Below, in pieces: positions 1-13,892 of a stretch of DNA of 64,000 nucleotides; position 1 is the stretch's first letter; each line of letters opens with the position of its first letter. The stretch comes from Luzula sylvatica (taxonomy: Eukaryota > Streptophyta > Magnoliopsida > Poales > Juncaceae), in the NCBI GenBank assembly GCA_946800325.1, contig OX326961.1:39360543-39424542 (forward strand), in the 5' to 3' direction. The translations under genes and the position numbers were made by a program. The notes beneath the pieces are model-generated. The model did no database searches. It had not been told where the DNA came from and worked only from the letters and a program-made list of their open reading frames with translations.

Positions 1-301
1 ATATGAATCTTTGTTTCGGATAATATTTTTAAGGTATTCTTTTTTATTAAGTGTCCAAATTTCTATACTTACACTTATCATTGTATCGGATAATAAATAC
101 ATGAAAATGAAAAACATAATATCGTGATCTACAAGTGATTTTGTAATAGTTTCTAGTAATTATTAATATTAATATTAATATTAATATTATTATTATTATT
201 ATTAATACTATATATTAAAGTTTAATGAGATGAGCCAAATGTTGACACGTGTCCTCTGTAAACAAAACCCTAAAAATACAGCCCCGGACATATATTTAGT
301 A

Positions 302-640
302 TAGCCCAGATGGGAAGGTCGCTTGCTCTCTGTACTGATGAACGGGGTTCGAAACCCGCTCACCGCATCTCTTTGTCTCAAAAGAGGTTTGTATATAAAA
401 GAGTTAACCCACAAGTACAGTCACGTACTTCTATTAGCCCAAATGGCAAGATTACTCTCTGTAGCGATGAGTAGGGTTCGAAACCCGCAGTCTGCATCAT
501 TTATTTCAAGAGCAGTTTGTATATAAAAATAACTAATCTACAAACATAATCAAATACTTCTAATAGCCCAAATGGTAAGAGCGCTTGTCCTCTGTAGTGA
601 AGACCAGCGTTCGAATCCGTGTGGGAGCATCATTTATTTT
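302..640 (+). repeat. Three tandem tRNA-like (SINE-like) units
   Basis: Three units begin with TAGCCCARATGG at 302, 435 and 564, a period of about 130 bp. Each has an A-box-like start and, about 45 bp later, a B-box-like GGTTCGAAACCC or CGTTCGAATCC. Units one and two continue into a shared tail containing GTTTGTATATAAAA. The modules look like a tRNA-derived Pol III promoter, but no cloverleaf with a paired acceptor stem is evident, so these are not functional tRNA genes. A SINE trimer or a locally amplified tRNA-derived repeat is the best reading. Confidence 0.55.
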
Positions 641-889
641 CAATATTCAACAGAAAATTCATTAATAACTCCAACAAAGACAATTTTTTTTTTTTCCATT
701 GTGTTATATTTAATAAATAGTCTATTGTTTGATGACTCCAACATACACACAATGCAATTCTTTACAATTAATGTGTACAATATCCTCAAATTATATACGT
801 ATAAATAGAAAATTTATTTTTCAAAGAACTATAAATTTATAATGTCAGATTTGACATATTAATTACCAAAAAAATATTTTCCAACAAAA

Positions 890-1480
890 TTCAAAATTAT
901 ATTTAAACCATAATAAAAAAACATCAAACTATATGGTTTAAAAATCTTATTAATCAAATCATTTGTTTCATAATTTGCAAAATATTTTTTTTACGGTCCA
1001 AGAAAATAAATACAAACTAAAAGAGTCAAAATTACAATTAAACGCTAAAAAATACCAAACTATATTTTTCACATTCTAATTAATTTAGATCATTTTTTCT
1101 ATAATTTGAGATATAATTTTGTATTATCCAAGTAAATAATAGAAACTAAAATAATCAAAATTATAATTAAACCCTATAAAACATCAAACTATATTTTCTC
1201 AAAATCAAATTAAGCAAAATATTGCAAGAAAAATAATAAAAACTAAAATAGTTTAAATTGTAATTAAACCCTAAAAATAGCGAGGTATATATTTTTTTTC
1301 CAATCTTATGAATAAAATTCAATTGTAACTTAATTTGGAAAATAAAATTTTTATTATTGAAAAAAATAAATAGAAAATTAAAGACTCAAAATTATAATCA
1401 AACACTAAAAAATAACAAATTATATTTTTACACAATCTCATTAATCAAAATATATTTTGTTATAATTTGATAAATGTTTG
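890..1480. repeat. Degenerate AT-rich tandem repeat, about five units
   Basis: A phrase resembling CAAAATTATAATTAAACCC followed by a variant of ATCAAACTATAT recurs near 893, 1028, 1158, 1252 and 1387, at roughly 95-135 bp spacing. The units have diverged. No coding potential is seen. The array lies shortly upstream of a Helitron-type terminus and may be part of that element. Confidence 0.5.
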
Positions 1481-1642
1481 TTTCCTTGCAATAAATTTTG
1501 TGTATACCACTCTAGCAATCCAAATGTGATGTATATTTCTAAAAAATAATAAACGTCTAACGTCTAATTTTTAGTAATTCTTTAGTTTTTTTTCAAAAAT
1601 ATTTAAAATATGAATAATTTTAGTTTCAAATTAAATTTAGGT

Positions 1643-1671
1643 CCCTCGAAGCGGAGCGAGATCCCCCCTAG
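1643..1671 (+). mobile_element. Helitron-like 3' terminus
   Basis: CCCTCG, an 8-bp loop and CGAG form a short hairpin, followed about 8 bp later by CTAG at 1668-1671 and then T. This is the Helitron signature: a subterminal hairpin, terminal CTRR, and insertion between A and T. The 5' end was not found and no Rep/helicase is present, so this is a non-autonomous or truncated copy. Confidence 0.55.
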
Positions 1672-1693
1672 TGTACAATTATGGTTAATTTAA

Positions 1694-1860
1694 TTCTATC
1701 CCTCCACTAGGTGCTGACACGTGGAGGAAGTAAATTTTCTTTTTAATCCATTCTTTTTATTTTATAATTACCTTTGTTTGATATAATTCTACCGCCTCCA
1801 TCTGGTGCTGACACGTGGAAGGGCTAAAATTTCTTTTTAATCATTTTTTTTGTTTTACAA
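1694..1860. repeat. Tandem duplication carrying an ACACGTGG motif
   Basis: Two copies of a roughly 95-bp unit contain GGTGCTGACACGTGGA, at 1710 and 1804. Each holds a G-box-like ACACGTGG and is followed by a TTTCTTTTTAATC tract. From here to 2790 I see only AT-rich DNA with no gene. Confidence 0.5.
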
Positions 1861-2793
1861 TTTTAGTCGTTTTTATAATTCTTTTTTACCCTAGTTTTTC
1901 TCTTTTTGTATTCTTTTTTATTTCTAATATTTTTTTAATTACTCATTTCGCACATATATGTATGAAATTTTATAAGTTCAAATTTGTGTGAGATTGCATA
2001 GAAATTTGTCAATGTGTCTATTGTATTCATCTGACACGTTACGATCTTTTAAAGAATCATTATTAATACATTTATTGACATCAAATATATTTACGAATAT
2101 GTCAAGATTATATTAATCGAGTTTAAAACATCCGCACGAATGTTATTTAAAATACATGACTATGTAAATTTGATAAAATATAGGGTCTTTATAAAAAAAA
2201 ATGTTTTTCTATGTTTCCACAAATTCGTGTTTTCTCTCTCTGATCCGCAAATTCACCTCGATTACCGTTTCAAGTACGTTATACTAAAATGGGGCTTAGC
2301 CGCTTAATCAAGTGATCTTCAAGTAAGGGTTGTATAGGTTAGGGATGAATATGAGTGTGAATATATTTAGGGTTAGGTATCTCTACAAGGTTATAACTTC
2401 ATTTCCACAAATTTTGGAATTATTTGTAACTATACTGAGTTGATAAGTTGTATGTTTTTTCTAAAAAACAAAATTCAATTTCATTCTTTTTTGGACTTTT
2501 TTCTAATTTAAAAAAAAATTGAGCATGTGTTTGCATTTTATGAATTTTTGGACATATTTGCAATTTCATGGAATTTTCAGATTCAAATGTATCCGTTTCA
2601 ATTTCAAATTTTAGTACACTTATGTCAAATTCAATATTCATTGTTAATATAAGTTTCCGTACCAATTGACATTTAATACATAATCATCATATTCATAACC
2701 TTCGACATTTAATACAATTTCATCTATCATCCTATAACAATCACGATACTCCTACTACTCATAAAATCCCAATACAACCACAATACAATTTTG

Positions 2794-2886
2794 AAAAAAA
2801 ACTCACTTTTGCCGCTTGAACTGCTCAAAAAACTGCAAGTTACCTCCCAATTTTTAATTGGCTCATTACAAAAGTGAGTTTTTTTT
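2794..2886. repeat. Short inverted repeat
   Basis: AAAAAACTCACTTTTG at the left is mirrored by CAAAAGTGAGTTTTTT at the right, with about 60 bp between. It could be a small MITE or the end of the diverged long-TIR family seen at 3220-3395. No target duplication was identified. Confidence 0.35.
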
Positions 2887-3219
2887 CTATCATTTTTATA
2901 CATATTAAAGCAGCACATTACAAATCTTTAAAAAATAAAATATCTTGAAGCTATTGAAAAACATAAGAGGAGAATAGAAAAAACTAGATATTACAATAAA
3001 TATTTTTCTATCAATATATGTTCAAGATATTTATTTATTATTGTTTATTTTATTATTATCTGATGTTAGTTTTTCATTAATAATAATTAAAATATTAAAA
3101 TTATATAAATATAACGTGTAATAATTTTATTTTTTTTAAATCATACATGTTAACAAATATTTATGCAATTTTCTTAAAATTAATTAAAAGTAACAAAAAC
3201 ATATTTTAATACTATTTAT

Positions 3220-3395
3220 AAAATAGAAGGATATTTTGGTAAAAAAAATTAACGTCATTCATAGTTAGTTTTAACTTCTATAGAGATGTATAATGTATTT
3301 GAAAAAAAAATAGTGAGTTTCTTTTGGAGTTTAAAAAAAATAGGAGGTTTAGTAGAATATCCAAAAAAGTTAGGATTTTTTTTTTGTAAATTACC
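3220..3395. mobile_element. Remnant arm of a long-TIR repeat family
   Basis: The string GGATATTTTGGTAAAA, then AGTTTTAACTTCTATAGAG, TTTTGGAGTTT and AAAAAGTTAGGA follows the same order as the right arm of the element at 16.40-17.37 kb. It looks like one arm of a third, diverged copy. Noncoding. Confidence 0.35.
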
Positions 3396-3488
3396 TATTC
3401 TTGAACAATGCGTTTCACTAGAAATAGCATATTTGATTCTTATATAATTTAATATTTAACATCAAAAGATTATATTGATAGTGAGAAC

Positions 3489-4253
3489 CAATGTTGTAGA
3501 TAACGGGAAACGGTACGGTACGGTCGATCACCGTTTTAGTGTTTTATCGTAAAACGATCGTAAAACGGTTAAAAAACGGTCAGTTAAATTGGTAATATTT
3601 TATATCAATTATAATTAAAATTTAAAGACAAAAAATTTGGACAAGAAAATAAATCCAATTAACACTCACAATTTAAGTACTTGTTTGATTCTCGTATAGA
3701 AAAGTCCAAAAACAAAATAATAATCACATAAAAAGTAAAAAATAATCAAATCATAACACATAATCAGATCAACCTAAACAATCATAACACACAATCATTT
3801 GACTCACAAATTGAATCAAATTAACACTCACGATCACAATTTGCGGAGAAAAAATTAATCTTTGTTGTGAAAAAAAAAAAGTCATTGTCGTAAATTAAAC
3901 TGAGGCATCGTCATTATTTAGTCAATCGAAAGAAGAACGGAAGAACAGAGCATCCCAAGCATTGTCGTGAAGATAAAGAATAACTAAATCGGAGACTCGG
4001 TGGAAAAAAAATCACGTGCCGAGAGAAAATAACTGGCCAAAAAAGTTAAAAAAATTCGGGCCTAAAATAATTAGAAGAAAAAATCGGTATGTAAAACGGG
4101 TTAAAAACGTTTTTCGGTCAAAAGAAAGGTCAAACACGGTTAAAAAACGTTTGACCATTTTTTGAAACGGTACGGTAAAAAACGGTACGGTCTTTCACCG
4201 TATCACTGTTTTTTGACCTTTTTCGGTGTTTTTCGGTGTTTTTTACAACATTG
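3489..4253. mobile_element. hAT-like MITE with 8-bp target duplication
   Basis: Terminal inverted repeats CAATGTTGTA and TACAACATTG bound a 765-bp segment. It is flanked on both sides by the exact 8-bp direct repeat GTGAGAAC (3481-3488 and 4254-4261). An 8-bp target duplication is diagnostic of the hAT superfamily. Both subterminal regions are packed with ACGGTACGGT and AAACGG motifs, as expected for transposase-binding arrays. There is no transposase ORF, so the element is non-autonomous. Confidence 0.8.
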
Positions 4254-4320
4254 GTGAGAACACACAAATTGTGAATATAAAGATCAAATATTCTACTTCT
4301 TTCTAAAAGATGTAATAATT

Positions 4321-5155
4321 ACTCAAAACTTATGCTATACAATCATTAATCATTGTTATGGGGACTAAAAATCAATTTTATCATCACTATCGTGTTCCTC
4401 CACCCGCCCTTTTATGTAATGAGTGTCAGAGCGTGCATGATAAAATTGTGGAGACCGCTACTTTATTCGATTGCTCACACAAAATGCATGAACATCTGGC
4501 AAAATATCTGCTCCATATTTTATCTTATATAAACGAAGCAAATTACAATTTCAATTTACAATTTACATATAAGAAATAACTAGAAAACCAACGGAAAAGA
4601 CAAAAGTATACGATTAGGATTATCCGTCGATAAGTCACATGAGAAGAAATGGATATTTGATTTTACATGCTATTCTCATATTCGGAGGAAAAGGATTAAT
4701 AATTACTCAAACCGCATATAGGATGGTGGAGAAAATTGAAGAGTTACTCAAACTTATGCTATACGATCATTGTTATGGGGACTAAAAATCAATTTTATCA
4801 TCTCTGTCGTGTTCCTCCCCCCCGCCCTTTTATGTAATGAGTGTCAGAGTGTGCATGATAATATTGTGAAGAGAACTTTATTCGATTGCTCACACAAAAT
4901 GCATGAACATCTCACAAAATATCTACTCCATATTTTATCTTACATAAACGAAGCAAATTACAATTTCAATTTACAATTTACAATTTACAATTTACATACA
5001 AGAAATAAGTAGAAAACCAATCCGAGAAGAAATGGATATTTGATTTTACATGCTGCCTATTCATTCTCATATTCGGAGGAAAAATGATTAATAATTACTC
5101 AAACCGCATATAGGATGATGGAGAAAACTGAATAGTTACTCAAACCACGCGTGAG
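4321..5155 (+). repeat. Tandem duplication of a ~415-bp unit with a shared short reading frame
   Basis: The block at about 4321-4735 recurs at about 4743-5155. Both copies can encode a peptide containing LLCNECQSVHD and HKMHEHL (73 and 80 residues including unrelated ends). By eye the shared part differs by a few synonymous and non-synonymous changes and an in-frame 3-bp deletion. The frame is shifted near the N-terminus of copy two. I do not recognise the peptide as a known family, and the shared frame may simply reflect recent duplication. The functional status is unknown. Confidence 0.45.
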
Positions 5156-5566
5156 CTTTACAAAAAAAGATTTTGGGGTTTATATTTGTAATATTTGTAA
5201 TATTTGTATTTTTATAGCAGTTGTTTGTTTTATGTATATAAAAATTTTGGTCATTTTTATGTTTTGTTATAATAATTTATTATTTTTTTTTAAATTTTGT
5301 ATTGATAATTTTTGAATAACAAGTCCGAATTCGAGTATATCTGAAATTGCTAAAATTTTATATTGATAATTGTTAAAATTGAAAACTAACATCAATGTAA
5401 ATAACTAAAGATTTATTTTCGTCTATCATGTTCTCTATATTTGAAATAACATCAACAAATAACATCGCTCCATAAACAATTCAAAACAATAATAATATTA
5501 AAATCAATAAAAATATTTATTCATACAATATAACAACTTTCTCAAATCCAAATCTACTAAAACTAA

Positions 5567-5798
5567 GGGGAGTTCTATGATAGACCCATTTTCTTATCAT
5601 GGACCCATTTTTTTAAAAATAAAAATTCGAATATTTGTTAAATAATGATTTTTTTTGTAAGATTCTAGTGTATATTTATCATTTAATGTTATCCAAAACA
5701 TAAATTTGTATAATTAATTAATAAATAGCTAAAATTCTTAAAATAATTTTTTGAAAATGGGTCCATGATAAGAAAATTGGTCTATCATAGCACTCCCC
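5567..5798. mobile_element. Mutator-like MITE, family 1 copy a
   Basis: About 50 bp at each end are inverted. The left begins GGGGAGTTCTATGATAGACC and the right reads as the reverse complement of GGGGAGTGCTATGATAGACC. Both continue into TTATCATGGACCCATTTT. Flanks are TAAAACTAA and AAAAACTAA, a 9-bp target duplication with one mismatch, which fits Mutator-like elements. The 232-bp element is noncoding. A relative with similar ends lies at 49.06-49.30 kb. Confidence 0.7.
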
Positions 5799-6379
5799 AA
5801 AAACTAATTAAACTCGATATAAGAAAATGTGCAGTGACCTTTGATCCGTAAATAATCTTACTCACTTTTTTGATGTCCAATAATAAAAATTTGCATTATA
5901 AAAGATTATTTATTGTAATGAAACAAATACAATAAAATTTATAATTATTAATTTCAAGTCATACAAATACAAACCTTATTATTAGAAAAGAGTATTTTAA
6001 GAATTTTGATATAATTGTTCTACATAGAGAAATATCGGTTTTAGAAATAATCCTTCCCTAATAAAATATTTCAAAAGTGTGTGACAACAACACAAGTAAA
6101 GTGACAGAGAGATTGAGAGATACTTTATTCCTTTTAAATCAGAACAGCAAGACTTGGAAGTCGGAAGACCAAAGTCAGCACCGATATGCTACACAAATGA
6201 CTGCACATTGATCGCCTCAGATAACGAAAGCTCGTGGTCTGTTTTTCCTCCTTTCCCGCAATATTTCTCTTTATCCGCCGCCAAACCCCCCTTCAAACTC
6301 TTCGAATACCAGGCCCTAGACAAATCTCTGGTCCTGTGCGGCGCTTTCTGCAAACCCTGAATTCATCTTTTTAAGTTCA
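5799..6379. other. Upstream region of the QTRT1 gene
   Basis: This is AT-rich up to about 6090. From there to 6379 it is more mixed and probably holds the promoter and 5' leader of the + strand QTRT1 gene. A 68-codon open frame at 6154-6360 lies in this leader. It starts at a non-ATG codon and resembles nothing known, so it is not called as a gene. Confidence 0.3.
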
Positions 6380-8712
<2,333 letters not shown>

Positions 8713-9114
8713 TATTTTATTTAATTATAAGTTTTGGGTTTTAGGGCTAATTGATGATTATTTATTACAAAATTAAAAGATTATAGATGATTATTAGAAA
8801 AAGTATATGCTTTTTGGTACAATTTCACGTAGTACCAGTACTACTCAGGTTAATGAAATTTTTTATCAAGTACGAACTATTTAATATAAAGTTTTGTAGT
8901 AAACTCTAAAACTTTGCGCATATTTAAATAACACACGTAACTTGCAATTGGGTAATTTATTATTTTTCACAACATAATACATAACAAAGAATTAGTTTGA
9001 TTGTTTATCTCGCAACAAAACAATTATTCAAACCTCATGCCATAAATCAAGTCTCTTCTTCGAAACATAACCACCATAAAATAAACTTTTCATTTTTCAA
9101 ATACTATTCAAGAA
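8713..9114. other. Convergent 3' intergenic region (QTRT1 / RIBA)
   Basis: About 400 bp of AT-rich sequence between two stop codons. It must hold both 3' UTRs and polyadenylation signals on opposite strands. Part of it (about 8930-9060, next to RIBA) has a diverged copy at 21205-21380 in the chimeric relic. Confidence 0.6.
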
Positions 9115-11028
9115 CTATGATTCGTCCTTATCTGAACCGCCAAGACCGCCATTGAACTCGGATCCGTAAACATGACCCATTTTGGAGCGTTTAGTCTCCA
9201 AATATCTTCTATTCTCATTCGTAATTGGCGTCAATAAAGGAACCCTTTTGGCCACGCTTAGCCCGTATCCCTTTAATCCCACGTACTTAGCCGGGTTATT
9301 CGTCATTAAATTCATCGTCCTCACACCCAAATCCCTCAATATCTACAAATTGTTCAAATTTAGAGGGATATATTTGAAATTTTTAGATTTTATAGAGTAA
9401 TTAAATAAATAAATAAATAAAATACCTGAGCGCCGATACCATACTCTCTAGCGTCGACAGGAAGACCCAACTCCTCGTTGGCCTCGACGGTATCTCTCCC
9501 ATCATCCTGCAAATTATAAGCCCTCAATTTATGGCCCAATCCAATGCCTCGTCCTTCATGTCCGCGTAAATAGACCAAAACGCCCCTGCCGGCTTTCTCG
9601 ATCATCTCCATTGCCACTGCCAACTGGGGCCCGCAATCGCATCTCGCCGACCCGAATATATCTCCCGTCAAACATTCCGAATGGACTCGGACTAGTATAT
9701 CCGTACCGTCTCCTATATCTCCCTAAAAATTAAATTAAATTAAATTAAATTAAAAAAGATGAAATAAAAATGTATTTGTATAATTTACTATTCAATACCT
9801 TGACCATGGCAATATGTTCGATTCCATCGAGAAGAGAGCGATAGCAATAAGCCTTCACATTTCCCCAACGAAGGGGCAAAGGAGCGACCGAAGATTTCTC
9901 GACCAACTTATCTCTTTTCCTCCTATACCGAATCAAGTCCGCGATGGAGACGATCTTGAGATTCTCTCTCTTCGCAAACTCCCTGAGTTTCGGGAGTCTC
10001 GCCATCGACCCGTCAGATTCGTCGACGATCTCGCAGAGGACCGCGACTGGAGGAAGGCCTGCCAGCACGGCGAGGTCCACTGACGCCTCGGTGTGCCCGG
10101 CCCGTTTAAGAACACCGCCATCTCGGTATTTCAAAGGGAATATGTGGCCTGGTCTGTTGAAATCGGTTGGTTTCGATTCGGGGGAAGAGAGGGTCAGGAC
10201 TGTTTTCGCTCTGTCCCTAGCAGAAACTCCTGTGGTCGTACCCTCCTTAGCATCCTGATCGAAATGCGAAGTATTAGGGTTTGATTTGATTTTAAAATTT
10301 TGAAGCATATACATACCACCGAGACTGTGAAAGCGGTGGAGAGTTTCTCTTCGTTTTCTTTATTCGAGACCATTAATGGGAGTTGGAGTCGCTCGAGATC
10401 TTCCTCCTTCATGCTCACGCAGACTATTCCGGTCCCGTGTCTTACTATAAAAGCCATTGATTCGGGAGTGACACAAGAAGCTGCCATTATTAGATCTCCT
10501 TCGTTTTCTCTGTCCTCGTCATCAACCACTATCACGTACTGAAAAAACGAAAAAGAATGAGTAAGAATTGAAATGTTAATGTAATTAATTAATTGGTATT
10601 ATGTGAAGGAAAGAAACGAACTTTGCCTTGACGAATATCCTCTATTGCGTCTTGAATAGAAGCGAAGCCGTCAGTGGGGTAATCCAAATCGCGTTCGTCG
10701 TCTCTGTTTGTGAATTGATCTGCAAACGGTGCCATGTCAGCAGAGAGCGTCCCCAGTGTGATCGAATCCGCCTGTGGAATGAATTCGGGTGTGCTGAGAT
10801 TGGATGCCGTTCCATTAATTGCTTTCAGTGAGATGGAGAGCTTATTGTTGCGATTCGGAACGAACGAAATGGAGGGGGATGAGTTGAATTCCTGTGCAGA
10901 CAGTTTTTCCCTGAAGAAAATCCGTGAAATTGAGAAACCATAGAAGAAATCGAAGCAGATAGTAAGATTGCTTACCCATGAAATCGAATCCGAACAGGCA
11001 TGGAGGACACAGAAGCATGTAAACCCAT
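9115..11028 (-). CDS. RIBA1: Bifunctional DHBP synthase / GTP cyclohydrolase II (RIBA), 6 exons, plastid
   Basis: It catalyses the two committed steps of riboflavin synthesis: ribulose 5-phosphate to 3,4-dihydroxy-2-butanone 4-phosphate, and GTP to the diaminopyrimidinone. Plant RIBA enzymes are plastidial. Exons in transcript order: 11028-10976, 10910-10622, 10538-10317, 10254-9799, 9722-9426, 9342-9115. Phases join into 514 aa. The first ~100 residues are Ser/Asn-rich and unconserved, consistent with a transit peptide. The DHBP synthase domain (about 100-305) shows [21 protein letters not shown] and GHTEAS. The GTP cyclohydrolase II domain (about 310-485) shows the zinc pattern [36 protein letters not shown] and LMTNNPAKY. 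Catalytic motifs of both halves are kept, unlike plant paralogs that have lost one activity. The gene number (RIBA1 rather than RIBA2 or RIBA3) is inferred from these intact motifs. Confidence 0.93.
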
Positions 11029-11242
11029 GTTGAGGACCACCATTGAAAAATTACCTTTACAAGCTCAAGCCAGTACTTGGGCCAGTTAAAAGGAGAAGGC
11101 GAGACGGGTGAGGAGCACTAAAAGTGCTGAGGCAGGCAAGGCGGCTTGGTGGGTGGTAATGGAGAAGAAGAAGGTCAGAGAAGGACGAGAGGAAATTGGA
11201 TTAGACTGGATGGAAGAGAGATGGCTTGGTCGCGCCGCCGAG

Positions 11243-11254
11243 TATTTATTTATA
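11243..11254 (-). promoter_or_regulatory. Candidate TATA box of RIBA
   Basis: On the minus strand this reads ATATAAATAAATAC, about 215 bp upstream of the RIBA ATG. The following leader is CT/TC-rich on the minus strand. A start site near 11215 would give a leader of about 190 nt. The spacing is plausible but no start-site evidence exists. Confidence 0.45.
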
Positions 11255-11529
11255 TGGACACGCTTTGTAATTCGGTGTATCAATTTTTTCAAAGAAAGGC
11301 AGGTTCGTCTTGGGATGGGATTGGGTGAATCTCATGTGCTCATGTTTATCCTCCCGAAACTTCCAAACTATTGTGTTTGCTCGACTAACTTAATATGCAA
11401 ATAAGAAATTTATCCTTACAACTGTAATAATATATTTACCCAAATATATTAATGTTAGGATTTGGGTTTTAGTTTCCTTAGTTAAAACTTAAAAGTTATT
11501 AAAAATTGAAAACATACTATGTTAACGGG

Positions 11530-11645
11530 GTTAGACTCACAACATCTAGTTTAGTTGGTAAAGACTCGCAACATCTAGTTAGTTGGTAAAGATAGTCACT
11601 AGTCAGGAGGACAAATCTCGGGTTAGAGTCTATTTTATAGTGATG
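11530..11645 (+). repeat. tRNA-like SINE fragment with a ~27-bp tandem duplication
   Basis: ACTCGCAACATCTAGTTNAGTTGGTAAAG occurs twice in tandem. It is followed about 40 bp on by CTCGGGTTAGAGTCT, a weak B-box. The A-box-like TAGTTGGTAAAG plus downstream B-box suggests a tRNA-derived SINE head. The tail is T-rich. Confidence 0.4.
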
Positions 11646-11767
11646 TTTTATTTTAGTGTAGTTTTTTTACTTTGAAAAACATATTTAAAATTAGAGAATT
11701 TGAATATAAGGAGTGACGAATTTATTACCAGACTAGAAGGAACATCGATCCCTTTAGATATATTTTT

Positions 11768-11776
<9 letters not shown>

Positions 11777-11808
<32 letters not shown>

Positions 11809-11809
11809 G
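11777..11809. repeat. (AAT)n microsatellite
   Basis: About eleven uninterrupted AAT triplets follow a short (TA) run. From 11810 to 12690 I see no gene, only AT-rich DNA. Confidence 0.9.
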
Positions 11810-12689
11810 AAATTTATGTATTATCGGTTCCTCAAAAAAAAAATTGAAATTTTTTACGATAAATCTTCTAGAATATCGTCTCCTCATTAATTTAGGGGGG
11901 CAAGATCAGTCATTGAATCCACGTTTTAATTGTTAATAAATTTAACACTTGATGATTTGTGTTTAAAATATGGTCTTTCTACACAAGCAACTTGACCATA
12001 AAAAATGATATTGTTTTTCTCTTCTCGAATTCTACTTATTCGTCACGTGGCAAGTAGTGACTGGATAATTTTCTACTTATCTTTTACGGTATTTAATCCA
12101 TGCTTGTCACGTTGAGAGTGAATAAAATTCCAGAAAAAAAATATCGAGCTCCTATCAGTACTTCTTAACCGCTATGGTGCGAGCCCTTTTTTATAAACAA
12201 CAAAAGTATTTACAATGATTTGATACAGAATAACTAAAAACTGACATATAATATATCTAAGAATATTTTCTAAACTCATCCAGGTCTTTACTTCGTTATA
12301 TGTTTTCCTCGCCGTGTATAGTGGCGATATGTTTCTTGTAGCATTTTTTTTTTTCATTTCTCGCTTTTCAAATATTCCATGTTATCGAAGTCCACAATTT
12401 GTCCGACGTTATCGAAACCCACTTAAACTATATGGAGTTCCTATCTTTTACTGTATTTTTCTTGGTCTATATTACGTGGATACGAAAAATGATTGTATTG
12501 GATGAGTATCAAAGATGAATTAATCCTACTAATACATTTGACAAACATTTTTCTAAATTCTGAAAGTGCCACGTCATCATTATTTATCTTTTTAATCGGA
12601 ATTTATAATCAGATGCAGGACATTTAATGTAACATCTGTAGATTTCAATTTCGTATCCTCAAGGCCCAAATAATGTTCATCTTCTAAAG

Positions 12690-13210
12690 TCATGTTTCAC
12701 TTCACATCGTTCACATATGTTCTACTTCTAACACCTCTTCTTCATTCATTAATCGCCTCCATGCAGAGAAAGATACATGTTGCGCCTCTCTTTGTTTCAC
12801 TTCACGTCTCTTCTTTTTTTTTCCAATTCTTGTTCCGTCTTCATCTTCACGACTCCTCAGAGAGTGGTTATCGGCAATTCGGCAGCACTTCTCCTTCTCT
12901 TCTCGGTTAACCAGAATCCGCGTTTGTCGAGACACAATGCTCTTTCTCCATCTCTTTTTTCCGCAGTTCATCGGAGGATAGTTTCCTGGTCGGCTTCTCC
13001 TTCTACTTTTGTCTCATCTAGACAGAGCGTGCCTCTCTTTTCGTTTCCGTCTCAATTCCACAAAGTTTGTCCTTTCCGATCAGATCAGTGGGTACTCTCT
13101 CATCTAGACAAAGTTACGGAGTAACCTCTCAATCAATCGCATGCTGGTCGGTGATTGCTCTCTTCGCTACTCGTGGTTGCATTCTCCAACGTATATAACC
13201 AAGAACCAAG
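12690..13210 (+). other. CT-rich, GC-richer island: possible captured gene fragment or leader
   Basis: This 500-bp block is clearly less AT-rich than its surroundings. It is TTC/CTC-rich like a plant 5' leader and has a 115-codon open frame at 12777-13124 containing HNALSPSLFSAVHRR. TCTCATCTAGACARAG occurs twice. It ends in CAAGAACCAAG|GTATAA, which could be a splice donor. I do not recognise the peptide. A gene fragment carried in the Helitron that ends at 16354 is possible but unproven. Confidence 0.25.
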
Positions 13211-13283
13211 GTATAAATATTTCATAGTTTATTTTTTTCTGAAATGTTTGCAACCTATCAAATTAGTAATTTTAAGATTGCAT

Positions 13284-13602
13284 TGAAATTTGCTTTGAAT
13301 CATGGGCATGATCAAGGAATAATTGGAATCTAAGAAAGTCTCGTACGTATCTTTTTTCAAATTCAGAAATAGGCTATAATAAATATCAAGCCAAAACCTT
13401 GTGATGATAAGGTGTTCGATGAAATTCCTCTTAAGAAATTTCTTCACTTTGAATCATGGGAATTTAATGCATATTATAGATCAAGGAATAATTGGAATTT
13501 AATAGTCTCATACATAGTTTTTTTTCAATTTCAGATATAGACTATTTTAAATATCTAGCCTAAACCTTGTGATGACAAGGTGTTGGATGAAATTTGTCTA
13601 AT
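13284..13602. repeat. ~160-bp tandem duplication
   Basis: CTTTGAATCATGGG, TCAAGGAATAATTGGAAT, and later AACCTTGTGATGAYAAGGTG with TGATGAAAT recur in the same order in both halves, with moderate divergence. Noncoding. Confidence 0.6.
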
Positions 13603-13892
13603 AATTTTCTTCTGTTTTTGAGATCAAAGTCCAAACTCATTTCATAGGTACTTCAACTATATCTCATGTATTTCTTTTCAATTCATGATTTAGGTTTTAA
13701 AACATTATTTGCATTGTTGTTATTTCTCCGACGTTGTGTATCCTACATTAAAAAAAAAATTAGGAGTGATACAGATATGTTAAAACCCACAGATCATCCA
13801 ACTGTATTAAATTGAACATGAGTGATATTTGATGAATACTAAAATTGCAAAATATTTTATAAAAACTTACATTGCAAAAATTTATTATATTA

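Noticed and set aside
302..640. Functional tRNA genes
   Set aside because: B-box motifs are good but no paired acceptor stems or consistent anticodon arm were found.
9814..10284. Plus-strand open frames of 60-104 codons
   Set aside because: Shadows of the RIBA exon on the minus strand, which has clear catalytic motifs.
12777..13124. 115-codon open frame as a gene
   Set aside because: CT-rich leader-like composition, no recognised domain, overlapping frames on both strands.
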